The notes: generated by a model from the sequence alone, not told the origin. A DNA stretch of 64,000 nt from Apodospora peruviana (GCA_033439685.1 JAUEDM010000002.1:2604001-2668000), one strand, 5' to 3'. Positions 22,601-34,675 are shown, counted from the first letter of the stretch. Numbers and translations: made by a program.

Positions 22601-25600
22601 CGGCTGAAAAAATGGAGGCTGACAAACACCGGATCTACAACGTCATCAAGATCTATGTCAAGTTCGAGGGCCTAGGATATGAGGACGCGGTCTGGGATAC
22701 ACCGCCCTCTCCGGATTCCGGTGCTATTTGGGACGCTTACCTCGACGCGTATCACGAGTATTTAATCGGCAGACATTTCAAACCACAGAGTCATCGCAAC
22801 ATGACGGAGCGAATTAACCACTTCCGCGAAATGGAGTTTAATTCAGACATTAGAGTCGAAGAACAGCCAAAAGGTCTCACGCGTGGGACCCTTATGGGCT
22901 ACCAACTCGAGGGTCTCAACTGGATGCTCTACAACTTTCGCCATGAGCGCAACGTAATCCTCGCCGATGAAATGGGCCTCGGAAAGACCGTTCAGGTTGT
23001 TGCGTTGTTGTCGAGCTTTATCCAGGACAGCCCCAAGATCTGGCCATTCTTGATCGTGGTTCCGAATGCGACCTGTGCGAATTGGCGGCGTGAAATCAAG
23101 AAATGGGCCCCTGATCTTCGTGTTGTGGCCTACTACGGCGGCAAGGTCTCCCAAACCCTTGCCCTTCGATACGAGCTGTTTCCTAACAACAGCAAGGAGC
23201 TGAAAGCGCACGTGGTGATCATGTCTTATGACTCAGCCAAGGATTCAGAGACCAAGTATCGTTTTAATTCTGTCAAATGGGCTGGAATGGTAATTGACGA
23301 GGCCCAGGCACTCAAGAACGATGAGAATGGGCTGTACAGAGCTCTCTCGCCTATCCGTGTCCCGTTCAAGCTCCTCCTCACTGGTACGCCATTGCAGAAC
23401 AACAAACGGGAGCTGTTCAATCTTCTTCAATTCGTGGACCCTGCGTTGAAGGCCGACAAGCTCGACGAGAAGTTTGGGGATATCACAAAGGAGAACCTCC
23501 CCGAGTTGCACGAGCTCATCCGGCCGTACTTCCTTCGACGTACTAAAGCGCAGGTTCTCACTTTCCTACCCCCTATGGCGCAGATTATCCTGCCCGTGAG
23601 CATGACCATCCTGCAAGAAAAGCTTTGCAAGTCTATCATGGAGCGGAATCCACAGCTGATCCGATCCATGTTTACTCGCGATAAGCTGAAGGTGAACGAG
23701 AGGGGTTCCCTGAGCAATATTCTTATGCAGCTACGCAAATGTCTTTGCCATCCTTTTGTCTACAGCCTGGCGATTGAGGATCGTAATGCGCCACCGGAGA
23801 TTATGCGACGCAATCTCGTCGAAGCTTCGTCAAAGCTCATGCTTCTTGAAGTTATGCTTCCGAAACTAAAGGCCAAGGGCCATCGCGTGCTTATGTTCAG
23901 CCAGTTCCTCGACGAGCTAACTATTCTAGAAGACTTCTTGACGGGCATGGATCTCAGGTTCGCACGTCTCGACGGAAACCAGTCGAGTCTGGAGAAACAG
24001 AAGAGAATCGATGCTTTCAATGCCCCGAACTCCAATCTGTTTATCATGCTGCTTTCAACCCGAGCTGGAGGTGTCGGCATCAACCTGGCGACCGCAGACA
24101 CAGTCATCATTCTCGATCCCGACTGGAATCCGCATCAAGATATTCAGGCGCTTTCGCGTGCTCATCGTATCGGCCAGAAAAAAAAGGTGCTCTGCTTCCA
24201 GCTGATGACGGTAGACTCTGCCGAGGAGAAGATTATGCAGATTGGCCGCAAGAAGATGGCCCTGGATCATCTCCTGATCGAGACGATGGACGAAAAAGAT
24301 CACGAGGCTGGCCAAGACGTAGAATCGGTCTTGAAGCACGGAGCCGCAGCTCTATTCGGCGAAGGCGAGAAAAAGGACCGTATCGTCTATGACGGCGCGG
24401 CGGTCGACAAACTTCTAGACCGGTCCGAGGAAGAGGAGACTAAGTTAGATGAAGGCGGGTCCGCTGAGTCTGCCTTTGCTTTCGCTCGCGTATGGGCCCA
24501 GGATAAGGGCACACTCACGGAAGAGATGCAAGAGAATGAGGACCCTACCATAAGTCTGAGTGTCTGGGATAAGATTCTCCAGCAACGCCAGGAAGAAGCA
24601 CGACGTGAGGAAGACAAGGAGAGACAGAATCTTGGCCGTGGTGGTCGGCGACGCAGGGTAAGTTGTTCTGACTATGCTTACCTTAATTGACCAAGTGAAC
24701 GGACTAACCATATACGTGTGTAGGCGGCCGACTACACTGGCCAGAAGTTTGACTTCGAGGAGCCTCTTGACGGTGCCAGTGACCAAGGGTCCGGTGACGA
24801 AGACTTTATGGGCGGGGAGGAAAGCGACGGATCCAGTGACGACGCCGGAGAGGGTAAGTTGAGCGTCAATGGGTCTAACCGGAAATCGCAGGGAAGAATG
24901 TCTCAAGGTACGAAGAACGCCATTCCATACAAGTTAAGCAGAGGTGGCAAGGTGGCTGGAAGTCCAGTCACTCCAAAGGGGAAGGGGAAGCGTACATCAA
25001 CTACTTCTAGTCGGACAACCAGCTCACGCAAAGGGCAGACGCCCAAGACACCTCGAATCCAAAAGACGCCCGCGACGCCCACAAAAACGCCCCGCAACCG
25101 AACGGCGTCGCGTCCCAACAGCTCGGCCTCAACCCCCGGCAGCAAGCCGCGGGCCCGCCCTCGCAAGACGCCCGAGTCAAAAAGTCTGCCTCGCTCGCAG
25201 GCGCAACGACCCCAGCAACAACCAGCCAACTCAAACAGCGAACACGCGAACCAGGTGCCCCCTCCATCGGCTCCTTCCCTGCCCCCAGCGCCTCCGCTTT
25301 CCGGCAGTCCAAAAAATCAACAAGTAAACCCGGAGAATTGTGGAGCGGCCGCAATACCGGCGCAGCCACCCCAACCTCCGTCCAACCTCCCGGACCCGGC
25401 CTAGCGAACGGTGGCAACGCCGTAGCAATCCCACGGGCACCACCGCCAGCACCGCGTATACCGGACGATCCTTGCTTTGTGTGCGGATTTGCGCACCCGG
25501 AAGGCTGGATGTGTCCGGAGATGAGCAGTGAGGTGCATCTGCGATTGGCACTCGATCGGCTAAGGACGTTGCCTAACCAGACATCGGAGTTGCTGGCCGG

Positions 25601-25688
25601 CAAGAAGGTCTTTCTTTTGGAGCGGTTACGGGTGCTGAAACAGAGGGCGATGGCAAACATAACGGGCGGGCTACCTCCAGTCTCGTAA
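19635..25688 (+). CDS. SNF2-family chromatin remodeller, Mit1/CHD-like (PHD, chromo, helicase)
   Basis: ATP-dependent nucleosome remodeller. Proposed exons: 19635-20087, 21022-24657, 24724 to about 25254, and about 25308 to 25688, giving roughly 1670 aa. In order: acidic N-terminus; PHD finger (CDTCGLSDTHHKG...YCQGC...C, about 21682-21868); a second zinc-binding cluster (CFGCNMKGRAC, CSRCHRGCHF, about 21901-22100); chromo-like segments (VEYLIKWQDKSYAHCVW near 22309, IKIYVKFEGLGYEDAVW near 22645); SNF2 ATPase with ADEMGLGKT (Walker A), box II DEAQ instead of the common DEAH, GTPLQNN and motif VI SRAHRIGQ (22880-24220); a basic TP-rich stretch; and a terminal zinc-finger-like module CFVCGFAHPEGWMCPEM (about 25465). 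The layout and C-terminal zinc module resemble Mit1 of the SHREC heterochromatin complex (inference). The first exon and the junction near 25170-25310 are uncertain. Confidence 0.85.
20088..21021 (+). other. Long first intron or alternative promoter of the remodeller
   Basis: 934 bases, far longer than any other intron here. The donor GTAAGC at 20088 and the acceptor ATAG at 21021 with GCTAAC branch site at 21002 are in phase 0. The segment is C/T-rich (20500-20960) like a fungal promoter and contains ATG 20791 followed at once by GTAGGC, a possible one-codon alternative first exon that splices in the same phase to 21022. No other coding content seen. Confidence 0.5.
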
Positions 25689-26243
25689 ACAAATTTCGTC
25701 ATCTTCTTGAAGGTCATTCGCTGCTGTCGACAGCACTCCACCTTCTATTTCTTTTATTTCTTATTTGTTCCGCAATGAATCAGTTAACCAATACGCCCCC
25801 CTTTTCCAAAACAAAACAACAACACCAATCCAACCAATGCAGGTCGACGACATGCTTACCGAGTTCGACTCACTACCTCCTCAGCATCTACGGCAGGCAA
25901 TTCGGAAATTCATTTGGTTGCGCTTCGATACCTGCTACTTGGTTATCCGGATTTTTCTACCTTTCAGGACAGCCATGTTTCTGGATCTGGATTTGGGTTT
26001 CGGTTGGACCTGTTTGGTTGCCAGAGCAGCAGCAGCGACGCAGCAGAAGGGCAAGCAGGCAAGCGACAAACGATCAACTTACCAAACCTGTTCCTTCATC
26101 ATTCTTCTTGTTTTCTTTTTCTTTTTCTTTTTCTTTTTATACATAATAATTCCTTCATTTTGTCGCCCCTTTTCCTCGCTCCCGCATCAACATCACATCG
26201 TTCAAAATGTATCTATGGGAGGGATCGATAATTTTTGGGGCAG

Positions 26244-26263
26244 GGCATGGCATGGCATGGCAT
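26244..26263 (+). repeat. (GGCAT)4 microsatellite
   Basis: Four perfect tandem GGCAT units, followed by a degenerate GGCGC-GGCAT. Confidence 0.85.
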
Positions 26264-27391
26264 GGCGCGGCATTGCGATGACTTACTTGGTCCGGTTTGA
26301 TGACGTACAACATTTCCTGGAGTCTGGGGTACTGCTTTTCTTTTTCCAGATTTCCTACCATGAAAGTTTAATATAGGGATGGGTGGCTTGATGAGTTTCT
26401 CGTTCCATTCTATCTAGATTGGTTGATGGCGGCGGGTTTGCTTGCATTCCATACATTATACATCTGCATACATACCCATGCTGAAAACGAAGAGAATGGA
26501 GCAGTCACGCCCGAAAACCGAACATGGAAGAGGCGCCTGAGGTGGGTGCTTCATACTTGGAATGGAGAGGGCGTGGAGACTCATAGTTGCTCCGGTTGTT
26601 CAGCAATGAATCGACACGTACTTACGTACGTATCTATAAAATGGAAGAGACGAATTCAGTCAACTTCAGTTGAATACCCACCTACCCGGTATGTTCATGT
26701 GTATGTGTGTGTGAAGTGGTCCGAGTATGACGTGCAAGATGGGCATGTTGGGTCAGTTGCCGTACTGGCAGACTGATAGGATGGAAAATGCGGTCACCGA
26801 CTGACTGCCATGAAAATGAATGCTGCTACAAGGTAGATGTTCAGATTCTTTTTCGGTGGATAGTCGTCGGCCCGATGTTTTTCTGTTTCGTCTGTCTGTC
26901 TGTCCGGCGGTAAAACTACCTGCCTATCACCTACCGGGCAACCTTAGGTACCTGGGCTTGATGGTGTGTCGGCCTGTCCCTTCAGTCTCTTTCTCTGCCG
27001 CTCTTTTATATCCCGTTCCGAATCATTCTCGGCAGCGCAGTCGGTCGCCCACTCACTCCATTCACCATGTGAGAGCACACACACCGCTGTTCAACAAACC
27101 ACCCATCATGTATGGACGGAAATAAGAAACTGAACCAATGGGTTGTGCGTTGTTTCCTGTGTGTGTGCTCTTTTATATGCAATGCACGATGGGATCGGCA
27201 GGTACGTTAGATTGGTTTTTTTTTCTGTCCTTTCTTTTATCTCTCTCTTTCTCTTTTGCTTCGTCCCTCTCTCTTTTTCAGTCTGCCTGGCTGCCTGTTG
27301 CAAGCAAGTCATCCTGGGAAGAAGCTACCGTGTCCCACCTTACCTACAGTGCCTTGCATGGCCACCTACCTAGCTACCTACCCCAGGTACC

Positions 27392-27412
27392 CAGCAGCAG
27401 CAGCAGCAGCAG
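27392..27412 (+). repeat. (CAG)7 microsatellite
   Basis: Seven perfect CAG triplets in intergenic DNA, no open frame of note across them. Confidence 0.85.
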
Positions 27413-27928
27413 CAACATCATGATCCATGAGATAGCAATTGTACCATGACTGACTGATGTCTGCTGTTTGTCATCACGTGGTGGAGGTACAAACCAACCT
27501 GGCTGGCTGCATGTTTCCGGAAGAGACCCCAAGTTGCAGGGGGCGGCGGATCTTATATAACGTTATTGACTTAAGGTAGCTTAGGTCCGGCGTTTGCTCT
27601 CCCCGTCCCATGAGTGCTTTGGTGCTTGGTTGGTTTGTGTAATGTGTATGCGTAGGTATATGTGGGTTTGTTGAAGTGATGGTGAGCCTGGGATGGAGGT
27701 GAGTGACGAGATGGGGCGGCCAGGTTTGACACAGCTTTTCCCCTACTCATCCGCACTCTCTTTCTTTGTATTTTGACTTTTTTGAAGAGTGGGACGTTGT
27801 GTGACGACTATCCGTCCCGGCTTTTGGGCCTCCCTTTCTTTTCCTTGGTTAGTTACCCAAAGGTAAGGTAAGCTGCTGGGCAAAGTTGTTGCGTGCTTGC
27901 AAGTTTGAAACTCATTACACACACCCGT

Positions 27929-27950
27929 ACACACACACACACACACACAC
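27929..27950 (+). repeat. (AC)11 microsatellite
   Basis: Eleven perfect AC units, flanked by further imperfect AC/CA tracts from 27915 to 27970. Confidence 0.85.
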
Positions 27951-28508
27951 GCATCAAAGGTACACACACGTAGCAGACGCAGACGCACACGCGGTACTCC
28001 TGCTTTGCTGCTTGCCCCTTCCCTATTTTGTATTTCTGTCCGCCAGTATCCCCGCCGTTGTGTTGAATACTCTTCCTTCCTACTTGCTTCCACAGACAGG
28101 AACATTTGCATGGCTTGAGAAAGAGCAACTGAACTACCTCACCTTACTTGTCTGTCTGTCCGTCTACCTGTCTATCTTAGCTAGGTCTTTTCATTTCCTT
28201 ACTATTATCCCTCAGCTACCACAAGAGCTTTGACGCTGACCGTGCTGATCAACAGATCTGCTTGTTGTTTTATCGACACCACTCGCCCCCTTCTCCTTAC
28301 CATTTCGCCTTCACGCGTCCTCGCAGCTTCGCCGCCGTGCTGTCCCTGCAGAAACCAACAGCATCCTGTACGAACGCGAAGAAGCGGTATAAAATTTGAC
28401 ACCAACACAAGGTCCCTCCCCGTTTGCCTTAGGATCTGCGTCCCTGACCTGTTATTGACTCTTGTTTTCTACCTCTTAAAGACGTCGAGACGTGCCCATC
28501 CTTCCGCA

Positions 28509-30585
28509 ATGGAGCTCAACAGGATTGACACCAACGTCCCTCGCCACATGTACGGCCAGCCCTCGTCGGAGCTTTCGTCGTCGCCCTCGGATCCTGTCTC
28601 GTATACTTCGACGCGGGACACTACCCCCGACGTCTGCGTCAAGAATTCCTCAGTTCCTCCTCAGCTGTCGACTATAGAACCGTCCACTCCTCCCTCGGAG
28701 CACGGCAGCGACACCAAAGACTCTTCTTCGTCCTCGTTGAATTCTGCAACCGCAGCTTCTTCAACTTCGTTCGGTTCTCTCCGGTCCTCGGTTTCATCTT
28801 CGGCCGGCGGCGTCAAATACCACAACACCAACGCCATCAACCAGTTCCCATCGGCTCCCCGACGGTATACGGCCATGAGTTTCAATAATGGCAGCCCCGA
28901 CGAGCGCCGCGTGCAGCACACGACGGTGATGCCGCCGTTCAACTCGCAACGTCATGTGCGCGCCAGGCAGTCGTCGAACTGGCGAGTTCCCGCCGCCGAC
29001 CCAATGGACCAGCCAACTCTGCCGACTTCGATTAATACCGGGCCGGACTACCGTTGCTCGTTTCAGAACCAACAAAGCCCGCAGTCGGCAGTTTCTCGCT
29101 ACTCGGGCTATGGATGGTTTCTTGCACCATCGTCACCTGGCGGTGTTTACAGTCCTACAGCACCTACCAGCTTCCAAGGAAACGGCGGCACGAACTCGCC
29201 CATAGCGACCTCGCCTCTACAGCTCGATCTCGGTGACCTCCTGAACCAGGATTTCTATGGATACGGCTACGATCGCGGAGGTGGAAGGTTTACACTTCTG
29301 GTCCCTGTGGACATGCTGCCTCCCATTATGGGGGTCCCACCTGTTCTGAATGATCGGTCGGGTATTGTTGTTCTTCCCGTTCCTCCTCGGCGGGGTCCGA
29401 ATGGTATCTCGAGTAATCCTGGACCACTTTCCATGAGGGTAAGTTGGCGTTGAAGAATAAGGCATTCGTTTAGGGTTGACTAACACATGAAGCAGAATGT
29501 TCCAACCGTCGCCGGAACGGGTGACCCAGTTCAGGTAAGCCGCCTTGTGCTCACTTCTCCTTTTCCCCCGACCCGTACCGCTGTCTCAGTTCAAAGGACC
29601 CCCTTTTTTTCCCCGGGTTGCGGGCCCCTTGTTGTCTTTTCTGATAATAACCCAAACAACCACAAACAGCATGCGGCTAACATCCGGGCGCTGCGACACC
29701 AGCATCTAATCGACTCGATCACTAGCGCCTCGTCGTCGCCACCGATCCCGGGTGGTGTTCACCCGCCGAAGCGTACCAAGATCTACTGCGATAAATGGAT
29801 CCACGAGGGCGTGTGTGCCTTTACCCAGCAGGGCTGCAAGTTTAAGCACGAGATGCCCATGGACAAGGCCACGCAGCACGATTTGGGCCTGTTCCAGGGG
29901 CTGCCCTCGTGGTGGAAGAAGCACCAGGCCGAGCTGCAACGCCAGCAGCGCTACCAAGATAGTGAGACAAGTGACTCGCCCATCTGTCTTACGGGTCTCG
30001 GTCCTAGCCGCGAGACAACGGCTAGGGCTACCGAGAACGGTCGAGACAGCAGTCTTGTCCAGCGAGATCACCTGCCAAACGCTGGTCCAAGTACAACAAC
30101 TACTACTTGCCTGACTCCTCCTCGTGCCCCCGCCGCTCGGCCTACAATCTCGGCTGCCGTCAATAATAATACCAACGGTTCTGTCAGCCCTGTGGCTGCT
30201 GCTAATGGTAATACTACTACTCTTGGTGGCATGGTTTCCGGTGGCAGACAGGTCAACGATACACGTGGTGGTGGCCTTGGTGCTTCAAGACACAATGATG
30301 CTTCTTCTGCGCAGCCCCGATCCTGGCAGCCGGTTGGAAATTTCGGTCAGTAACAACATTTCTTGAACATGCAAAGATTTGACCTTGCTAACTGGGGGAC
30401 AAACAGCTCACTTCTCGTCGCCATATGGCCCGATCGGCACCCCTCGTCGACCGGTACCGCCACCACCATCACCAGTCGATGTGAACCCCTTCGCCATGCT
30501 CCCGAGTAGTACTCAGCCTACTACTAAATACCTGGATGATGCGGACGACGACAACGATCACGGCGAGGGAGTGAAGCTCACTTAG
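28509..30585 (+). CDS. CCCH-type zinc-finger protein, four exons
   Basis: Exons 28509-29438, 29496-29534, 29670-30345 and 30407-30585 give 607 aa. The first 310 residues are Ser/Pro/Thr-rich and apparently disordered, ending in a hydrophobic, proline-rich stretch (FTLLVPVDMLPPIMGVPPV). After the third exon begins (HAANIRALRHQHLIDS) one CCCH finger of C-x8-C-x6-C-x3-H spacing appears at about 29790-29850 (CDKWIHEGVC...CKFKH), followed by a conserved-looking LGLFQGLPSWWKKHQAEL helix. The C-terminus has Asn/Thr/Gly-rich filler and an acidic end (DDADDDNDHGEG). CCCH fingers usually bind AU-rich or other single-stranded RNA, so an RNA-binding regulator is likely, but no orthologue is recognised. 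The last intron (GTCAGT, GCTAACTG branch, AACAG) removes an early stop at 30351. Intron 2 (135 nt) is in frame and stop-free, so its removal is uncertain. Confidence 0.8.
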
Positions 30586-30643
30586 TAGCCGGCAGCCGCC
30601 TCAACCTTCATCTTTTTGGTCAATAATCTTGGAGATTTCTTTT

Positions 30644-30685
<42 letters not shown>

Positions 30686-32049
30686 CTTTTGAAACCCTTT
30701 GAAGATATGAAAGCTTTCGGTCTTGCTTTTTGCTTTTACACAAATCAACGTTTCTATTTATCTTCCGCCATCGCCTACCTATGGATGGATGAAGGGTCAA
30801 TCAGTCAGGGAGTCAGCCGGCGCGGTATTGGAAGGTTGGCGGAAGTGGGTAGTGGGAAAAGGGAAAAGGAAATTTATTCTGGTTATCTCGGAGTTTCTGA
30901 TTTCTTTTTCCTTCTTGGCCTCGTGTGTTCATCTCGTTTGCTTTTTGCTTTCTTTTCTCTTCGTCCACGTATCACGGTGTCTGCCTCATTGTTTGTTCGT
31001 TTTCATTTTCGGTTCTACCTTACTTGGTGTTTTTGCGTAAATTATCAACAAAAGACAGATACGGGGAGTGAGTAAATGGCGCACGGGACACGGTATCAAT
31101 CAGGTCTGACGTCCTGCCCGTGTATTATAGATTGGGAAGAATCACCAACAAGAAAAGATGAGATTTAGGGATAGCCAAAACGGAGGAGATGGGGTGCTAG
31201 GAATGAAGGGGACGTTTTCTACTTATCTAGTGCCTTTGCATATGATATGGTGGATGGGATCAATGGACGGGCAACTTTTGCTATACAAGGCTTTCTTGCT
31301 TTCATATGATGAGATTGGGATACTATGAACTATTGGAGGTACCATTGCTTATCCGTATTATGGAAGTAATAATTTTCAGCGGCGGAAACAAAGGAATATA
31401 CACCCCTGCCGGGATTAAAATCTCAATTGTATTCGCCAGACCATGGTCGAAAAAAAGAAAACACCTTTGTATCGGAGAGATGAAGTGATATTTATATATA
31501 TTCAAACATATAGGTATTTCGATTTTCTCAGCGGAAAGTCCCTGACGTTGGAAATCCCGGCAGACGTGTACCTAGATGCGGCCGGTGACCCCTGCTTTAG
31601 ACCGGGGGGGGGACCTCCGATAGCTCCGGCCCACCGCAAATCGCGGGGGAGCTTTCGGGCCCCACTACGGAGCAACCCTGGGACCTGCCCGCAGTCCGCC
31701 AAGCTCGCACCTTTAAACTGCCCATCAAAAGATACCTCGAGGCTGCCTAGCCCGACAGCAAACAACAAACCACATTGAATTCATTCAGAACGAAAATTAA
31801 TACACCAACACTTTCTGTGCATTTTGAGTTCTGAAATTGGAATTTGACTTCTTCGTCGCCACTATTTCCCGCCCGACCACCAATCTCCGAGCGACGGACG
31901 TACTACGCAGCGTGTTGAGCTCGGCATCGTCACGACTCACTGCCCCTCCACGAGGTAGTCCCGTCGCCCTTAACATATTTCAACCATCTTTTTACAACGG
32001 TCGCTCGACAAACACATCAGCGAGTTCCGAGCTCACAATTCAGCCAGCC
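30586..32049. other. Intergenic between CCCH gene and CSN3
   Basis: Includes a 38-base T run just after the CCCH stop, a T/C-rich 3' region to about 31060, and the CSN3 promoter. A run of nine G residues occurs at about 31605-31613. Short ORFs here lack codon bias. Confidence 0.5.
30646..30683 (+). repeat. Poly-T tract (about 38 T)
   Basis: Uninterrupted T run about 60 bases after the CCCH-gene stop, preceded by TTTTC. Such a run could mark a retroposed poly(A) tail on the minus strand, or simple slippage; no retroelement sequence adjoins it on either side. Confidence 0.8.
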
Positions 32050-33656
32050 ATGGACCACCGGGCAGCCATGGACCACTGCGCCTCGGTCCTCCTGGCGTTC
32101 CCGCCGGCCAGCGAGCTCGCCGACAACGAGCAGTACCACAAGGCCGTCCGACTCCATATTCAAAAGGTCGAGAAGCTCATGGCCGAGAATGGTCCCGCCT
32201 TTCCCGCCTACGCGGAGAACCTGCTGGGTGTGCGTGTCTTTGTCCCTCTGTCTTTCTGGCTCGCTGACTGACAATCGCGTTTCCATCCAGGTCATTCACC
32301 CAGCCGACCACTCCATATCATATCTAGCTCTGCTACAATCACTCCTGACACGCGACACTCCCATTCAAGGCGGCCTCTTACCACAGATCACGACGTTTCT
32401 CATGACCTTCGACCCCCGTCAGATCCGATATGTTGGACTAGCCTTCTCGTCTCTCCTCAAGACTGTCAGCGGAGGGGAGCTGTTTCCTGTGGGTTGTCCC
32501 GTTCCCCGTGCCATACACCCGGGTTTGCTAACCAAAGCCGGGTTTGTTTCTCTAGGCTTCTGTTGCGGGCGATCTACTAGCGACAGCCCTGCTAAGGATC
32601 GACCCTTCTGGATCAGTCCTGACCTCCCACCATATTGCGGCAGTCAATCTAGCGTACGAGACGGACAACGTCGACCCGGTGCTGCCGCTCATCGAGAAGA
32701 CCATAGTCTTTTACCCTGGGGTCAAGTCGACAGAGTCGCGGTACCCCTGCGATATGGAATCCTCTCCGGTGGCATACGTCACGCCCGAATCGGGCCTCAC
32801 AACCAAACTCACCAGCACCGCCGTCCTCCAATACGACCTACTTTGCGGCATGTGCTTTATGCAGAAGAGGCTATGGCGGCAGGCATTCGACGCCCTAGAG
32901 CGCGTGGTCACATACCCGACAAAGGACGTCGGGTGCAGCAAGATCATGGTGGAGGCGCACAACAAGTGGGTTCTGGTCGGCCTGCTGCTCAACGGCAAGA
33001 CGCCCACGCTACCGCCGATCACGGGGCAGAGCGCGCAGAAAGCGTACTCGACGCTCGGGAAACCGTACTCCTCGATCGGCAAAGCGTTCGAGAAGGACAC
33101 GGCAGAGACGCTAAAAGCCGAGTTTGAGAGCCTGGGGTTACGGTTCTGGGCCGAGGATGGAAATCTGGGTCTCATGCAGCTCGTGCTCTCGCACTACCAG
33201 CGGTGGCAGATTGTCAATCTTCGGGATGTCTACACCAAGATCTCGCTCGAGCAAATACGCAAGCGCACGCAGAGCGCCGAGACGGGCGGGCAGCTTGCGA
33301 CCGGGGACGAGATGAAGGCGCTCGTGCAGAGTATGATTGACGACGGCATGCTTAACGGGGTCATTGAGACGCCGGCCGACGGCACACCGGCCTACCTTAC
33401 TTTCATTGAGCCCACCGAGGATCTTTCGGAGGCGGACTTCGCGGCGCAGCTGCTTCTGACCGCGCGGCGCATGAAGGACCTCGGCCCGATCGTCAAGGCT
33501 ACCAACGAGCGCTTGGCGATGAACCGGGACTATCTGAGAGCTGTTATTAAGGATCAGCGGAGGGAGAAGGACGGCCTGGGGAGGGACCCGGTTGCCCAGT
33601 TCGATACGTCGATCGAGGACGAGGATCTCATGACGGGGATATTGCCTGGCCGCTAG
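32050..33656 (+). CDS. CSN3: COP9 signalosome subunit 3 (Csn3), three exons
   Basis: Subunit of the COP9 signalosome, which removes Nedd8 from cullins and so tunes SCF ubiquitin ligases; in filamentous fungi it affects development and light responses. Exons 32050-32229, 32291-32488 and 32556-33656 give 492 aa, the family length. Helical repeats fill the first 300 residues (DPRQIRYVGLAFSSLL, LCGMCFMQKRLWRQAFDALERVV), and a PCI domain lies at about 310-440 (MQLVLSHYQRWQIVNLRDVYTKISLEQI, ending in a winged helix with MIDDGMLNGVIE). A C-terminal helix follows (LGPIVKATNERLAMNRDYL). Splices are GTGCGT...CCAG and GTGGGT...TCTAG (GCTAACC branch), both phase 0. A second in-frame ATG seven codons on is an alternative start. 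The stop TAG at 33654 is followed by an unusual in-frame open stretch. Confidence 0.93.
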
Positions 33657-34675
33657 GAGGGCTTATCAAGGGATCAAATGAGGCAGAGTTTAAAACTCAC
33701 GTCGTACAAGCTGGAGCAGATGAAACAGCCGTCGAGGTGGGAGCTTTTGTCGCTGAAGACTGATATGAGAATTTCAGAGGCTCTAAAGGCTCGATTCGTT
33801 CAAGAGGTGGAAAAGGATCTAAAGGCTCAAACGGCTATACTAAAGGCTCTAGCGGCTCAAGATGCGGAAAAGGCTCAAGAGGCGGAAGAGGCTCAAGAAG
33901 CAGAAAAGGCTGAAGAGGTTGATGACGAACTTTCAGATCCCTGAGTCCCCTGATTCTGGAGGGGAATCGGGAGGCTCGAGTGCTCGGTATCTTCTGTTCT
34001 AAGGGGTGATATAATATCTTCAGGCAAACAGGACATGGCGGAGTCGAGCGAAGTAGGGCAATGGGGATGCTTTGGTTGTTTTTTTGCTGTGCTGGTGAAG
34101 GTGGTGGTGGGTGCAGCAGACAAAGCGGAAAGCGGAAAGGAGAGGGACGAAGGAGTCTGTTATTTTTGGGTTTCTCTACTTTCATGACTAGATGGATTGG
34201 GTTGTGATATCGGGTACTCTTTTGCTGTTAGGAAGGGAAGGGGCCTAGGTTGGTAGAGATAGTCATGATGGAGATGGTAGCGATTGAGAAAAGACATGAA
34301 TTTCATCAGATAGGCTCCCCCCTCCGTAGATACCTACCTACCCATAACATCCATTGTTGTCTCTTGTTCTTCGAGTCATTCATTGTTGCGAACTCGAGCA
34401 AGTTATAACCATTCCTGCCACCCCATGGATTTAAGCACCTCATGATATAGAAGGAAAACCAACCCGCCAAGAAAGAGCTATCCATATAAACCCATTATAG
34501 GTAAGTGATGGTGAATCATTAGTGGTCCTGGATCGATCTACCTACTACCTTGGAGTAAGCAATACGAAGGGATCCCATCGTCTGCTCTTCAAGATTCGCC
34601 CCGTGTTGGTAAAATCGGTTCTCTCTCATTCATTTCACATTTACAATAACAAAATTGCTTCACTACAAAGTACTT
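33657..34675. other. Convergent 3' flanks of CSN3 and RPA1
   Basis: Begins with purine-rich repeats that keep the CSN3 frame open to 33944. The rest is AT-neutral 3' flanking DNA with C/T runs (CTACCTACC near 34331). No separate gene supported. Confidence 0.5.
33855..33918 (+). repeat. Degenerate 18-bp tandem repeat
   Basis: About three copies of an 18-base unit close to GCGGAAAAGGCTCAAGAG, with looser AAGGCTC copies upstream from about 33785. In the CSN3 frame it would encode AEKAQE/AEEAQE/AEKAEE. Confidence 0.7.

Larger units (their letters stand above)
25689..28508. other. 2.8-kb intergenic region with microsatellites
   Basis: Separates the remodeller from the CCCH gene on the same strand. 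It is rich in simple repeats: pyrimidine tract with TTTTTC units about 26105-26138, four GGCAT units 26244-26263, seven CAG units from 27392, eleven AC units 27929-27950 and CTGT-type repeats near 28149. GGTACC-centred motifs sit at 26944-26953 and near 27386. The last kilobase is C/T-rich and probably leader/promoter of the downstream gene. No supported ORF. Confidence 0.55.

Noticed and set aside
24854..24891. Candidate 38-nt intron in the remodeller (GTAAGT with TCTAAC and GCAG)
   Set aside because: Too short for a fungal spliceosomal intron, and the frame it creates stops at 25008-25010.
30646..30683. Poly-T as trace of a retroposon
   Set aside because: No retroelement ORF, target-site duplication or 5' body could be seen next to it; slippage is simpler.
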